NCBI RefSeq assembly: GCF_000423765.1
Contig: NZ_AUIP01000007.1
Span: 62,001-126,000, forward strand
Source of the DNA: Streptococcus porci DSM 23759
GTDB lineage: Bacteria > Bacillota > Bacilli > Lactobacillales > Streptococcaceae
Length of the DNA stretch: 64,000 nt
Reading direction: 5' to 3'
The translations under genes were made by a program, and so were the position numbers. The notes beneath the pieces are model-generated. The model was not told the DNA's origin and ran no database searches. It saw only the letters and a program-made list of their open reading frames with translations. This document shows, in pieces, positions 8,535 through 20,408 of the stretch; positions within the stretch are counted from its first letter, which is position 1; each line of letters starts with the position of its first letter.

Positions 8535-9649
8535 ATGAAACGAAATACGCTGATTGATGATTTACGTGGATTTGGCATCATTTTGGTGGTCTTGGTGCAT
8601 AGCCTCGGTTATACTCGTCATGTGTTACCATTACCGGACGCACTGTTTTGGTTCAGTGAAAATTGGCTGCACAGTTTTCTAATGCCATTCTTTGTTTTTA
8701 TCAATGGTTATTCTTTTTATCAAATATACGTGAAAAATGGTATTGATACTGATAGAATAATGGCTTATTTATATCGTCTTGTTCAGATTTATTTAGTATT
8801 TGGAACGAGTGTCGTATTCGTCAAATACCTTTTTTCACAATTCACTATTGATAAGGTAACCTCAACCTCTCTTTTGGTTAATATTCTAATTCCTGATACC
8901 ACTCTTTGGTATATTTGGTTTTTAATCATTATGACACTTGTATTCTTAGTATGGAAAAGATATACTAGTCAGTCAGTCAGTCAGTCAGTCAGTCAGTCAG
9001 TCAGTCAGTCAGTCAGTCAGTCAGTCAGTCAGTCAGTCAGTCAGTCAGTCAGTCAGTCAGTCAAAGATACCGTACAGTTTTGTTAGCAGGATTTATCATT
9101 CTAGCCATTTTCTTTGGTGGCCCACTGCATTTGTCACAGTTACCACTGAGCATACAACATCTAACCTCTTTGCCAATGTTCTATTATCTGGGATATTGCC
9201 TCTCAAAATATGAAGAAATAAGTATTTTTACTCGTAAATCGAGAATGACTGCCATAATAATTTTATTAAGTTATATTATTTATTATGCTTTTTACTTGAA
9301 TGAGGGATTGACTGGAGGTGTGACAAAAGACATATCCATCGCTACTTTTTTGCGGTATGTAAATGCTTTTGCAATGACCATTGTTTTATTTGAGTTTACT
9401 AAGCATCTTATTGAATACGGGAATAAGAGAGTTAGAGACTTAGGACAAAACTCGCTTTATATTTACTTACTACACACCTATTTTTTGGCAGTAATAGCCA
9501 TTTTGTTGAAAAAACTGTCTATCACATCAACTTTTTTGATATTGGTAGCGCTATTTCTTGGAGCAATGTTACTTAGTCTATTTTCTGTAAAAATAATCAA
9601 GAGTGTTAAAATACTTGATAAACTATTTACTGGAAAATTAGTAAAATAA
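8535..9649 (+). pseudogene. Phase-variable membrane acyltransferase (acyltransferase 3 family), frameshifted at an AGTC tract
   Basis: The gene starts at ATG 8535 (GGAG at 8521-8524) with an N-terminus RNTLIDDLRGFGIILVVLVHS typical of the acyltransferase 3 family, which O-acylates cell-surface sugars; the His in VLVHS is the expected catalytic residue. The frame enters a 97-base AGTC tract, reads it as repeated SQSV, and stops at TAG 9084-9086 after 183 codons. The remaining transmembrane half continues in another frame (Q9062 RYRT... onward) to 9649. With 25 or 22 units instead of 24 the halves join into about 372 or 368 residues. Neither half alone is a full enzyme, and the second half has no ribosome binding site. 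I infer a reversible OFF state rather than a dead gene. Confidence 0.85.
8967..9063 (+). repeat. Tetranucleotide microsatellite (AGTC)24 plus one base
   Basis: Twenty-four perfect tandem AGTC units plus a partial A occupy 97 bases without a single interruption, inside the acyltransferase reading frame. The flanks (TATACT before, AAGATAC after) do not continue the pattern. Because the unit is not a multiple of three, each slip changes the frame. Perfection over 24 units implies recent expansion or ongoing slippage. Confidence 0.97.
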
Positions 9650-9665
9650 GATTTGGAGAATATAA

Positions 9666-10634
9666 ATGAAACTAGCTTTATTAGGTACAGGCATGATTGT
9701 CAAGGAAGTCTTGCCTGTTTTGACGGAAATTGATGGAATTGAGTTGGCAGGAATTTTGTCGACACCGCGCAGCCTTGAAAGGGCAAAGGAGCTTGCAGGC
9801 AAGTACCAGATTGGACTTGCGACCAGCGATTACGCTGACATCTTGGCCAGCTCTGCCATTGACACGATTTATATTGGGACGCCCAACCACACCCACTATG
9901 CTTATGCAAGAGAGGCGCTTTTGGCAGGCAAGCATGTGATTTGTGAGAAACCTTTTACGTTAACGCTTTCTGAGTTTGAGGATTTGGTGGCAATAGCAGA
10001 GCAGAAAAATCTTATGCTGTTGGAAGCTATTACCAATCAGTATTTGGGAAATTTTCACTATATCAAGGATCATTTATCTCAGCTGGGAGAGATAAAAATC
10101 GTGGAATGTAACTACTCTCAATACAGTTCACGCTATGATGCTTTTAAACGAGGCGAGATAGCGCCAGCTTTTAACCCAGACATGGGAGGAGGGGCGCTTC
10201 GTGACCTAAACATTTACAATATTCACCTTCTAGTTGGCCTTTTTGGGAAACCAGAAGAAGTCTTCTATTTACCAAATATGGAGCGTGGAGTGGATACTTC
10301 TGGCGTTTTGGTTCTTGATTACAAGAATTTTAAAGCTGTGGCTATCGCTGCCAAGGATTGCTCAGCAGAAATCAAGTCAACCATTCAAGGAGACAAGGGT
10401 TCAATGGCGATTTTAGGACCGACCAACACCATGCCTCAAGTTAGCCTCAGTCTAAATGGACAAGAAGCTCAAGTCAATGATAAAAATACACCTCATCACC
10501 GCATGCATGCTGAATTTACCGCATTTGAGCATCTGATTAGAGCTAATGATTTGGTTGCGCGTGACCAGGCACTTGCCCATAGTCGCCTTGTTATGGAAGT
10601 CTTAGAAGAAGCTATTCAAGGGATGGATAGCTAG
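9666..10634 (+). CDS. Gfo/Idh/MocA-family NAD(P)-dependent oxidoreductase
   Basis: A 322-residue cytosolic dehydrogenase. The N-terminal Rossmann fold shows the nucleotide-binding LLGTGMIV at 4-11, and the family motif CEKPF lies near residue 97. The C-terminal half (about 125-322) is the usual alpha/beta substrate domain. Family members oxidise or reduce sugars, inositols or their derivatives; the substrate here is unknown. GGAGA precedes the start. It follows the acyltransferase by 16 bases on the same strand, so a shared transcript and a role in surface-sugar modification are possible but not demonstrated. Confidence 0.85.
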   Translation: MKLALLGTGMIVKEVLPVLTEIDGIELAGILSTPRSLERAKELAGKYQIGLATSDYADILASSAIDTIYIGTPNHTHYAYAREALLAGKHVICEKPFTLTLSEFEDLVAIAEQKNLMLLEAITNQYLGNFHYIKDHLSQLGEIKIVECNYSQYSSRYDAFKRGEIAPAFNPDMGGGALRDLNIYNIHLLVGLFGKPEEVFYLPNMERGVDTSGVLVLDYKNFKAVAIAAKDCSAEIKSTIQGDKGSMAILGPTNTMPQVSLSLNGQEAQVNDKNTPHHRMHAEFTAFEHLIRANDLVARDQALAHSRLVMEVLEEAIQGMDS

Positions 10635-11076
10635 TATGATGAGTGACAGTCTATCATGAATGGCCACATTAAGAAAAAGAGATTAGATGAAAGATTTCTG
10701 GTACTTATCAATCCACATGCCATAGGAATAATACTCTCTCCGTTAAAAAATCCTGCTAAACTTCTCTATCAAAAATAGTTTTTCCTATTTTCAGAAAAGA
10801 CGATGCAAACCAGCTAAGACTTGGGATTTCGAAAGATAAATGACACAGTTCCAGCTCGGACTGCTTAGAGGATTTTAATGGATTAGACAGATGTGAAAAA
10901 GTTATTTGGAACTTATTTGCATGAGCCTTATAAAAAATACCAAAGCCCTACTTTTGATAAGACCTTCTCGTTCAAAAAGAAAAGAACAAGTCCTGTACAG
11001 TTGGGTGAATAATAAGATAAGCACTTCGTCATATCGGAGTGTTTTGATTTTAAATAAGAATAGCTTTAAAACTATT
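10635..11076. other. Intergenic region with possible gene remnant
   Basis: About 440 bases without an intact gene. A frame starting at GTG 10893 and ending TAA 11010-11012 reads as a protein-like 39-residue Lys/Tyr/Phe-rich segment, with stops just upstream and no good ribosome binding site. I take it as a possible fragment of a lost gene. A CodY-like match near 10785-10799 has three mismatches and no promoter beside it. Confidence 0.35.
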
Positions 11077-12517
<1,441 letters not shown>

Positions 12518-12521
12518 TATC

Positions 12522-12546
12522 AAGCCTCCATTAAGGAGGTTTTTTG
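12522..12546 (+). terminator. Terminator after glmU
   Basis: CCTCC (12525-12529) pairs with GGAGG (12535-12539), extended by A-T/G-U pairs and followed by six T. Confidence 0.75.
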
Positions 12547-12626
12547 TCTAAATTGTGCTAAAAATAGCAATTCTGCTTAAATTATAGTAGAATTGAAAAG
12601 TATAAATGAGATTAAGGGGTGAAATC

Positions 12627-13184
12627 ATGGAATTTGAAGAAAAAACGCTGAAGCGCGATATCAAGTTTGAGGGCCATATTTTCACAGTTGCTGTTGATGA
12701 TGTTGAACTGCCAAATGGACTAGGCACAGCCAAGCGTGAGCTGATTTTCCACAAGGGAGCCGTGGCTATTCTAGCAGTGACATCAGAAAATAAAATTATT
12801 CTTGTCAAACAGTATCGTAAAGCTATTGAAAAAATTTCCTATGAAATTCCAGCAGGCAAGCTTGAAGTTGGAGAAAATGGCTCAGAACTTGAAGCAGCAG
12901 CTCGTGAACTCGAAGAAGAAACGGGTTACCAAGGCGACTTAAGCCCCATTTATGATTTCTACACAGCTATTGGTTTTTGTAATGAAAAAATCAAGCTTTA
13001 TCTAGCAACCAACCTAGTTAAGGTGCCAAATCCCAGACCAAAAGACCACGATGAAGTTCTTGAGCTTTTCGAACTCAGTCTGGAAGAGTGTATGGACATG
13101 ATTAAAACAGGTCGGATTTGCGATGCGAAGACTATTATGGCTTTACAGTATTATGCCTTAACAATTGGAGGAAATGTGTCGTGA
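12627..13184 (+). CDS. nudF: NUDIX hydrolase, ADP-ribose pyrophosphatase type
   Basis: A 185-residue protein that cleaves ADP-ribose-like nucleotides to a sugar phosphate and AMP. The NUDIX box lies in the middle, beginning GKLEVGE and ending RELEEETGY, with the Glu cluster that binds magnesium. The ATG at 12627 follows AAGGGGTGA. A longer frame from 12606 lacks a ribosome binding site. It overlaps macP by four bases (GTGA). The glmU-nudF-macP-mtnN order is as I recall it from other streptococci, so it is likely one operon after the glmU terminator. Confidence 0.88.
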   Translation: MEFEEKTLKRDIKFEGHIFTVAVDDVELPNGLGTAKRELIFHKGAVAILAVTSENKIILVKQYRKAIEKISYEIPAGKLEVGENGSELEAAARELEEETGYQGDLSPIYDFYTAIGFCNEKIKLYLATNLVKVPNPRPKDHDEVLELFELSLEECMDMIKTGRICDAKTIMALQYYALTIGGNVS

Positions 13185-13435
13185 GCAAACCGCTTTTGAC
13201 AGATGAGATTATTGAGCGATATAACAGAGGAGAAACTCTGGAAGACTTACTTCATGAACATGAACTAAAGACAGGTCAGACCATAAGACTTGAAGAAATT
13301 GACATCGACCGGATGATTAAAAGTCGTCGCATTGAAAATGCTAAGAAAAATCAATTTCGTCGCAAACTAAACCTGATTTTAGTTGTGATATTGCTCCTTC
13401 TAGCTCTCCTCATGTACGCTATTTTTAATTGGTAA
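13181..13435 (+). CDS. macP: MacP, activator of penicillin-binding protein 2a
   Basis: An 84-residue single-pass membrane protein with a soluble N-terminus beginning SKPLLTDEIIERYNRGE and one transmembrane helix near residues 62-82. In pneumococcus MacP anchors beside the class A enzyme PBP2a and turns on its glycan polymerisation; StkP phosphorylates it. The GTG start at 13181 overlaps the nudF stop and has GGAGG nine bases upstream; a longer frame from 13118 runs inside nudF and is not credible. Identification rests on size, sequence pattern and gene order. Confidence 0.82.
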   Translation: MSKPLLTDEIIERYNRGETLEDLLHEHELKTGQTIRLEEIDIDRMIKSRRIENAKKNQFRRKLNLILVVILLLLALLMYAIFNW

Positions 13436-13457
13436 CATCATTAAGAAAGGTCTTCAG

Positions 13458-14147
13458 ATGAAAATTGGTATTATCGCTGCCATGGAAGAAGAATTGCGCA
13501 CCTTATTGCCTCATCTTCAAGAAGCGACTGAGATAGAGGTTCTCGGAAAAACTTATTATAAGGGAAAACTTGGCCAGCATGAGGTGGTTTTGGTGCAATC
13601 TGGTATTGGCAAAGTCATGTCAGCTATGAGTGTTGCCATACTTGCAGACCACTTTGAGGTTGACGCCCTCATCAATACGGGTTCTGCTGGAGCAGTAGCT
13701 GAGGGACTGGCTATCGGAGACGTTGTCGTTGCTAGTAAACTTGCTTACCATGATGTTGATGTGACCGCTTTTGGTTATACTTTTGGGCAAATGGCAGGGC
13801 AACCACTGTATTTTGAAAGCAATAGTCACTTGGTGACGATTTTTGAGCAAGCCTTGAAAAAGCAAGGCTTACCAAGCCACATCGGACTCATTGCGACGGG
13901 CGATAGTTTTATTGCGAGTCAGGAAAAAATCGATATAATCAAGAGTCAGTTTCCTGATGTTTTAGCTGTTGAGATGGAAGGCGCAGCTATTGCGCAAGCG
14001 GCACAAAATATTGGAAAACCATTTGTGGTTGTCCGTGCCATGAGTGATACAGCCAACCACGATGCAAACATCAGTTTTGATGATTTTGTCGTCCAAGCAG
14101 GAGCTAAGTCTGCTCAAACCCTTTTAGAATTTTTACAACTATTGTAA
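13458..14147 (+). CDS. mtnN: 5'-methylthioadenosine/S-adenosylhomocysteine nucleosidase
   Basis: A 229-residue enzyme that removes adenine from methylthioadenosine and S-adenosylhomocysteine. It recycles methionine and feeds LuxS with S-ribosylhomocysteine. The N-terminal MKIGIIAAMEEEL block, the central VNTGSAG-like segment (here INTGSAGAV), the VEMEGAAIAQ block with the purine-binding Glu, and SDTANHDA with the catalytic Asp are all visible. The start has AAAGG upstream. It is the last gene before the ftsA promoter. Confidence 0.96.
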   Translation: MKIGIIAAMEEELRTLLPHLQEATEIEVLGKTYYKGKLGQHEVVLVQSGIGKVMSAMSVAILADHFEVDALINTGSAGAVAEGLAIGDVVVASKLAYHDVDVTAFGYTFGQMAGQPLYFESNSHLVTIFEQALKKQGLPSHIGLIATGDSFIASQEKIDIIKSQFPDVLAVEMEGAAIAQAAQNIGKPFVVVRAMSDTANHDANISFDDFVVQAGAKSAQTLLEFLQLL

Positions 14148-14233
14148 AAAGATGACTCTGGTGTAACAGAAGCAAAAAACTTACTATAATATCTTGAAAA
14201 AAACAGAAATTACAGACAATTTGTGTTTTTTTA

Positions 14234-14242
14234 TGATATAAT
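14234..14242 (+). promoter_or_regulatory. Extended -10 promoter upstream of ftsA
   Basis: TGATATAAT lies about 63 bases before the ftsA start in an AT-rich 157-base gap. No good -35 is seen. Confidence 0.6.
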
Positions 14243-14304
14243 AGCGTAAGGTGGTAAAATAGCAAAAATTACCAACAAGAACAGCAAGAATGGGAGTCAA
14301 GTGA

Positions 14305-16961
<2,657 letters not shown>

Positions 16962-16963
16962 TT

Positions 16964-17635
16964 ATGACATTACAAAGTCGAGTTGAAAAAGTGTTTAAGT
17001 CGGTTGCAAATGCCTGCGAGCAAGCAGGACGTCCAACTGATTCAGTATCTGTCATAGCAGTGACAAAATATGTTGATCATAACATGGCTAGCCAGCTTGT
17101 AAAAGCTGGCGTTCGCCATATCGGTGAAAATCGTGTGGATAAGTTTCTTGAAAAGTATGAGGCTTTGAAAAGCGAAAATCTTAAATGGCATCTAATTGGT
17201 AGTCTGCAGAGACGAAAAGTTAAGGAAGTCATTAACTTAGTTGATTATTTTCATGCGCTTGATTCAGTAAAATTGGCTCAGGAAATCCAAAAAAGGGCTC
17301 AGCATACCATAAAATGCTTTTTACAAGTTAATATTTCAGGTGAAGATACTAAACATGGATTTTCAATTGAAGAACTAGATGACGTTTTGCCTGAATTAGA
17401 AAACTTAAACAACCTTGAAATCGTTGGTCTCATGACAATGGCTCCATTTGAGGCAGACGAAGAAACCTTGGTAGATATTTTTCAAAAAACAAAAGTTTTA
17501 CAGGAACTGTTAAAAGAAAAACAAATAAAGAATATGCCAATGACAGAACTTAGTATGGGAATGTCTGGCGATTATCCAATTGCCATTCGAGAAGGTGCCA
17601 CTTTCGTGCGTATTGGAACGGCATTCTTTAAATAA
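16964..17635 (+). CDS. ylmE: YggS/YlmE-family PLP-binding protein
   Basis: A 223-residue protein with a single alanine-racemase-like TIM barrel that binds pyridoxal phosphate. The PLP-lysine segment is VIAVTKYVD (about residues 25-33), and the C-terminal [28 protein letters not shown] block is diagnostic. Members keep PLP and amino-acid pools in balance; no enzyme activity is known. The start lies two bases after the ftsZ stop, so translation is probably coupled. Confidence 0.93.
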   Translation: MTLQSRVEKVFKSVANACEQAGRPTDSVSVIAVTKYVDHNMASQLVKAGVRHIGENRVDKFLEKYEALKSENLKWHLIGSLQRRKVKEVINLVDYFHALDSVKLAQEIQKRAQHTIKCFLQVNISGEDTKHGFSIEELDDVLPELENLNNLEIVGLMTMAPFEADEETLVDIFQKTKVLQELLKEKQIKNMPMTELSMGMSGDYPIAIREGATFVRIGTAFFK

Positions 17636-17646
17636 ATGGAGGACAC

Positions 17647-18207
17647 ATGGGACTTAAGGAACGTCTAAATAATTTCATCTCATATTTTGATACTGATGAA
17701 GTATCTGAGATTGAAGAGTTCGAAACTTCAGAATATCAAGAGCCTGCCCGACCAGTTGCACCCGTTCAACCTGCACCTCGTCGTCAGGAAACACAGCGAG
17801 TGCCAGCCAGAGACCAATCGCATTTGCGACCAGTGGTTGAAGCTGGATCAACTCTAGCACAGCAACGTGAACAAATGATGCAGAATGCTCCAGTCATAGA
17901 AAAGACAAAAATTGCAATTAAATACCCGCGTCAATACGAGGATGCACCTGAAATCGTTAATCTTTTGATTGAAAATGAGAGTGTCCTGATTGATTTTCAA
18001 TATATGCTAGATGCCCCAGCGAGACGGTGTCTAGATTTCTTAAGCGGTGCCAGTACGGTACTTTTTGGAAATTTGCAAAAGGTTAGCTCATCAATGTACC
18101 TTTTGACACCAGCTAATGTTGTGGTTGATATTGAGGACTTGGGCTTGTCTGAAGTCGGACATCGTGGCGAGTCTTCGAGTTTTGATTACGATATGAAGAG
18201 ACGATAA
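17647..18207 (+). CDS. sepF: SepF (YlmF), FtsZ-bundling division protein
   Basis: A 186-residue protein that bundles FtsZ filaments and anchors them to the membrane. The N-terminal amphipathic helix [14 protein letters not shown] should insert in the membrane. A Pro/Gln-rich linker follows (about 30-85), then the globular SepF domain (about 90-175) with [11 protein letters not shown] and the [12 protein letters not shown] segment. GGAGG precedes the ATG. Confidence 0.95.
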   Translation: MGLKERLNNFISYFDTDEVSEIEEFETSEYQEPARPVAPVQPAPRRQETQRVPARDQSHLRPVVEAGSTLAQQREQMMQNAPVIEKTKIAIKYPRQYEDAPEIVNLLIENESVLIDFQYMLDAPARRCLDFLSGASTVLFGNLQKVSSSMYLLTPANVVVDIEDLGLSEVGHRGESSSFDYDMKRR

Positions 18208-18208
18208 T

Positions 18209-18487
18209 ATGCTAGTTGCTTATGTTTTTGGCATCTTATTCAAAGTGATTGAGGTCTACATGTTGTTGCTGGGTGTTTATGCCCTCATGTCGTGGTTTCC
18301 AGGTGCCTATCAAACGACACTTGGAGGCTGGATATGCTACTTTGTTGAGCCTCTCTTGAAACCATTTCGTAAACTCAACTTGCGATTTGGAGTTGTTGAT
18401 ATCACAGTCTTAGTGGTATTTGCCGCTTTGAACTTTGTCCGTTACTTATTACTTCAGCTTTATGCTATGATTTTCACCCTATGGTAA
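18209..18487 (+). CDS. ylmG: YlmG/YggT-family membrane protein
   Basis: A 92-residue protein with two hydrophobic segments (about residues 3-25 and 65-88) flanking a YFVEPLLKPFRKL block that is characteristic of the YggT family. It is always found in the Gram-positive division cluster but its role is not well defined. It starts one base after the sepF stop, and its 3' end overlaps ylmH by seven bases. Confidence 0.92.
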   Translation: MLVAYVFGILFKVIEVYMLLLGVYALMSWFPGAYQTTLGGWICYFVEPLLKPFRKLNLRFGVVDITVLVVFAALNFVRYLLLQLYAMIFTLW

Positions 18488-19275
18488 ATAATGGCAGAGC
18501 TATCTATCAGCATTTCCGTCCTGATGAGCAGGTTTTCATTGAGAAAAGTTTTGACTTAATAGAGCAAGTTAAAGCCACTTATGCTTTTCGGGTGACAGAA
18601 TTTCTCAATCCAAGACAGGTTTCCATTTTATCAAGTCTAATTAATCAGGCTGGTCTGAGTGCTTATTTTTCGACAGACTATTATGATACAGAGTATGCCA
18701 AAGTCTTAGTCGCGCCAGATTACTATACCTTGGATTTGAATGATTTTGGAATTAGTCTGCTTGAATTATCTTACAATCCTAAGTTCAACCATCTAACTCA
18801 TCGTCAGATTATGGGAACTTTGATAAATCAGCTGGGGGTCAAGCGCAGTATTTTTGGTGACATTTTGCTAGCAGAGGGTAAGGCACAGATTCTGGTCGAA
18901 TCATCTATGGCGTCCTACTTTGTCCAAAATATCACAAAAATTGGTAAGGTTACAGTTGCTCTGAAAGAAGTAGAGCTTAATCACTTGCTCCCTTTGCTTG
19001 TCCATCGTCAAAGTCAGGAGATTTTGGTGGCTAGTTGGCGAGCGGATGCCATTGTTTCAGAAACTCTGAGCTTATCTCGCAGCAATGTGACGAAACTTTT
19101 TGATAAGGAATGGGTTAAACTCAACTATGCTAGTTTAGGGAAAAGTTCTCAAGAACTTGAAGTTGGGGATTTGCTGAGTATTCGTGGCTATGGGCGCTAT
19201 CAGATTGCTCAGCAAAAGGGTTATAGTAAATCAGGAAAAATTAAACTTACAATAGAAAAAATAACAGAACTATGA
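18481..19275 (+). CDS. ylmH: YlmH, S4-domain RNA-binding protein
   Basis: A 264-residue cytosolic protein with an N-terminal YlmH-specific region and a C-terminal S4 RNA-binding domain (about 185-255), recognisable by LSRSNVTKLFDKEWVKLNY and GDLLSIRGYGRY. YlmH homologues bind the ribosome and have been linked to rescue of stalled large subunits. The start overlaps ylmG by seven bases. Confidence 0.93.
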   Translation: MVNNGRAIYQHFRPDEQVFIEKSFDLIEQVKATYAFRVTEFLNPRQVSILSSLINQAGLSAYFSTDYYDTEYAKVLVAPDYYTLDLNDFGISLLELSYNPKFNHLTHRQIMGTLINQLGVKRSIFGDILLAEGKAQILVESSMASYFVQNITKIGKVTVALKEVELNHLLPLLVHRQSQEILVASWRADAIVSETLSLSRSNVTKLFDKEWVKLNYASLGKSSQELEVGDLLSIRGYGRYQIAQQKGYSKSGKIKLTIEKITEL

Positions 19276-19285
19276 GGAGAAACTA

Positions 19286-20062
19286 ATGGCTTTAACGACA
19301 CTTGATATTAAAGATAAAACGTTTAAAGTAAAATTCCGTGGGTACAGCGAAGATGAAGTTAATGACTTTTTGGATATCGTTACAGATGATTACGAGGCTT
19401 TGACACGTGCTAACCGCGAGCAAGAACTGCGTATTCGCGACTTGGAAGAAAAGTTGGCTTATTTTAATGACATGAAAGAATCATTGATGCAGTCAGTTTT
19501 ATTGGCACAAGAGACAGCTGATAAAGTGAAAGCGTCTGCCCAAACAGAAGCTACTAATGTCATCAATAAGGCTACATATGACTCTCAACATTTAATTGAA
19601 GAAGCAAAAATGAAAGCTAATGAGATCCTACGAGATGCGACTGATAATGCTAAGCGTGTTGCTGTTGAGACAGAGGAATTAAAACGTCAAAGTCGTCACT
19701 TCCATCAACGTCTTTTGTCAGCTATGGAGAGCCAAGTAAATCTGGTAAATTCACCAGAGTGGCAAGAACTCCTGCAACCGACAGCTGTTTACCTTCAAAA
19801 TTCAGATGCTGCCTTCAAAGATGTCGTTGAAAAAGTTCTTCAAGAGAACTTTTCAGATACCGATGAGCCTGTGACATTTGATGCCACTCGCCAGTTTACT
19901 CCAGAAGAGATGGAAGAAATCTATCGTCGTGTTGCGGAAGCAAACTTGGAGTTGGAAAATGCTCAAGCTCAGCAGGATCATCTTTTTGAAGAAGTTCCAG
20001 CTGAAGTAAATGAAGAAGTTTCAACAGACACACAAACGTTTACTGTAAAATTTGAGGAATAA
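19286..20062 (+). CDS. divIVA: DivIVA, polar and septal scaffold protein
   Basis: A 258-residue coiled-coil protein that recognises curved membrane at septum and poles. The N-terminal lipid-binding domain has TTLDIKDKTFKVKFRGYSEDEVNDFLD. Long heptad stretches follow (about 30-80 and 90-150), and the C-terminus is acidic and Gln/Glu-rich, typical of streptococcal DivIVA. GAGGAGA precedes the ATG. It closes the division cluster ahead of the ileS T-box. Confidence 0.95.
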   Translation: MALTTLDIKDKTFKVKFRGYSEDEVNDFLDIVTDDYEALTRANREQELRIRDLEEKLAYFNDMKESLMQSVLLAQETADKVKASAQTEATNVINKATYDSQHLIEEAKMKANEILRDATDNAKRVAVETEELKRQSRHFHQRLLSAMESQVNLVNSPEWQELLQPTAVYLQNSDAAFKDVVEKVLQENFSDTDEPVTFDATRQFTPEEMEEIYRRVAEANLELENAQAQQDHLFEEVPAEVNEEVSTDTQTFTVKFEE

Positions 20063-20084
20063 TAGTATTCTTTGAACGGTTTTC

Positions 20085-20378
20085 TCCGGATATGAAAATT
20101 GAAGATGAGTGGACGTAACGATAAGTTTGTCCCTAATATTAATGAAGAACACAGTTTTATCGTGATATGTTAAGCGAGTAAGGGGTGGTGTGAGCCTTGC
20201 AATCTCTCCGATAAAATTATCCTCTTCCTGTATTCTAGCTGAAAGCTGAGCTATTAAGCTAGGAGGCGTGGTTGCCTTATCGACCAAAGAGAGCTTGAGG
20301 CAGTAAGACTACCTCAGGCTGAATTAAGGTGGTACCACGAGCAATCGTCCTTTGGATGATATATTGTGGTACCTTTTT
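20085..20378 (+). promoter_or_regulatory. T-box riboswitch controlling ileS
   Basis: The 346-base leader of ileS carries the T-box core AAGGTGGTACCACG (20326-20339), whose TGGTACC also pairs with GTGGTACC (20366-20373) to make a terminator followed by TTTTT. The upstream part has an AGCGAG...GGGGTGGTG apical stem I segment (about 20173-20190). A candidate isoleucine specifier ATC is at 20219-20221 on the 3' side of stem I; I did not fully fold it. Uncharged tRNA-Ile would stabilise the antiterminator and allow ileS transcription. Confidence 0.92.
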
Positions 20379-20408
20379 CATTAAATGATATAGAAAGATT
20401 GAAGTACA

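Noticed and set aside
9080..9649. Independent 189-residue membrane protein starting at TTG 9080
   Set aside because: No ribosome binding site, and the sequence is the natural C-terminal half of the frameshifted acyltransferase; treated as part of that gene.
10785..10799. CodY-box-like TATTTTCAGAAAAGA
   Set aside because: Three mismatches to the consensus and 280 bases from the nearest promoter (glmU); likely chance in AT-rich DNA.
20063..20408. Minus-strand 88-residue frame across the ileS leader
   Set aside because: The region is a T-box riboswitch with clear T-box and terminator sequences; the frame is incidental.
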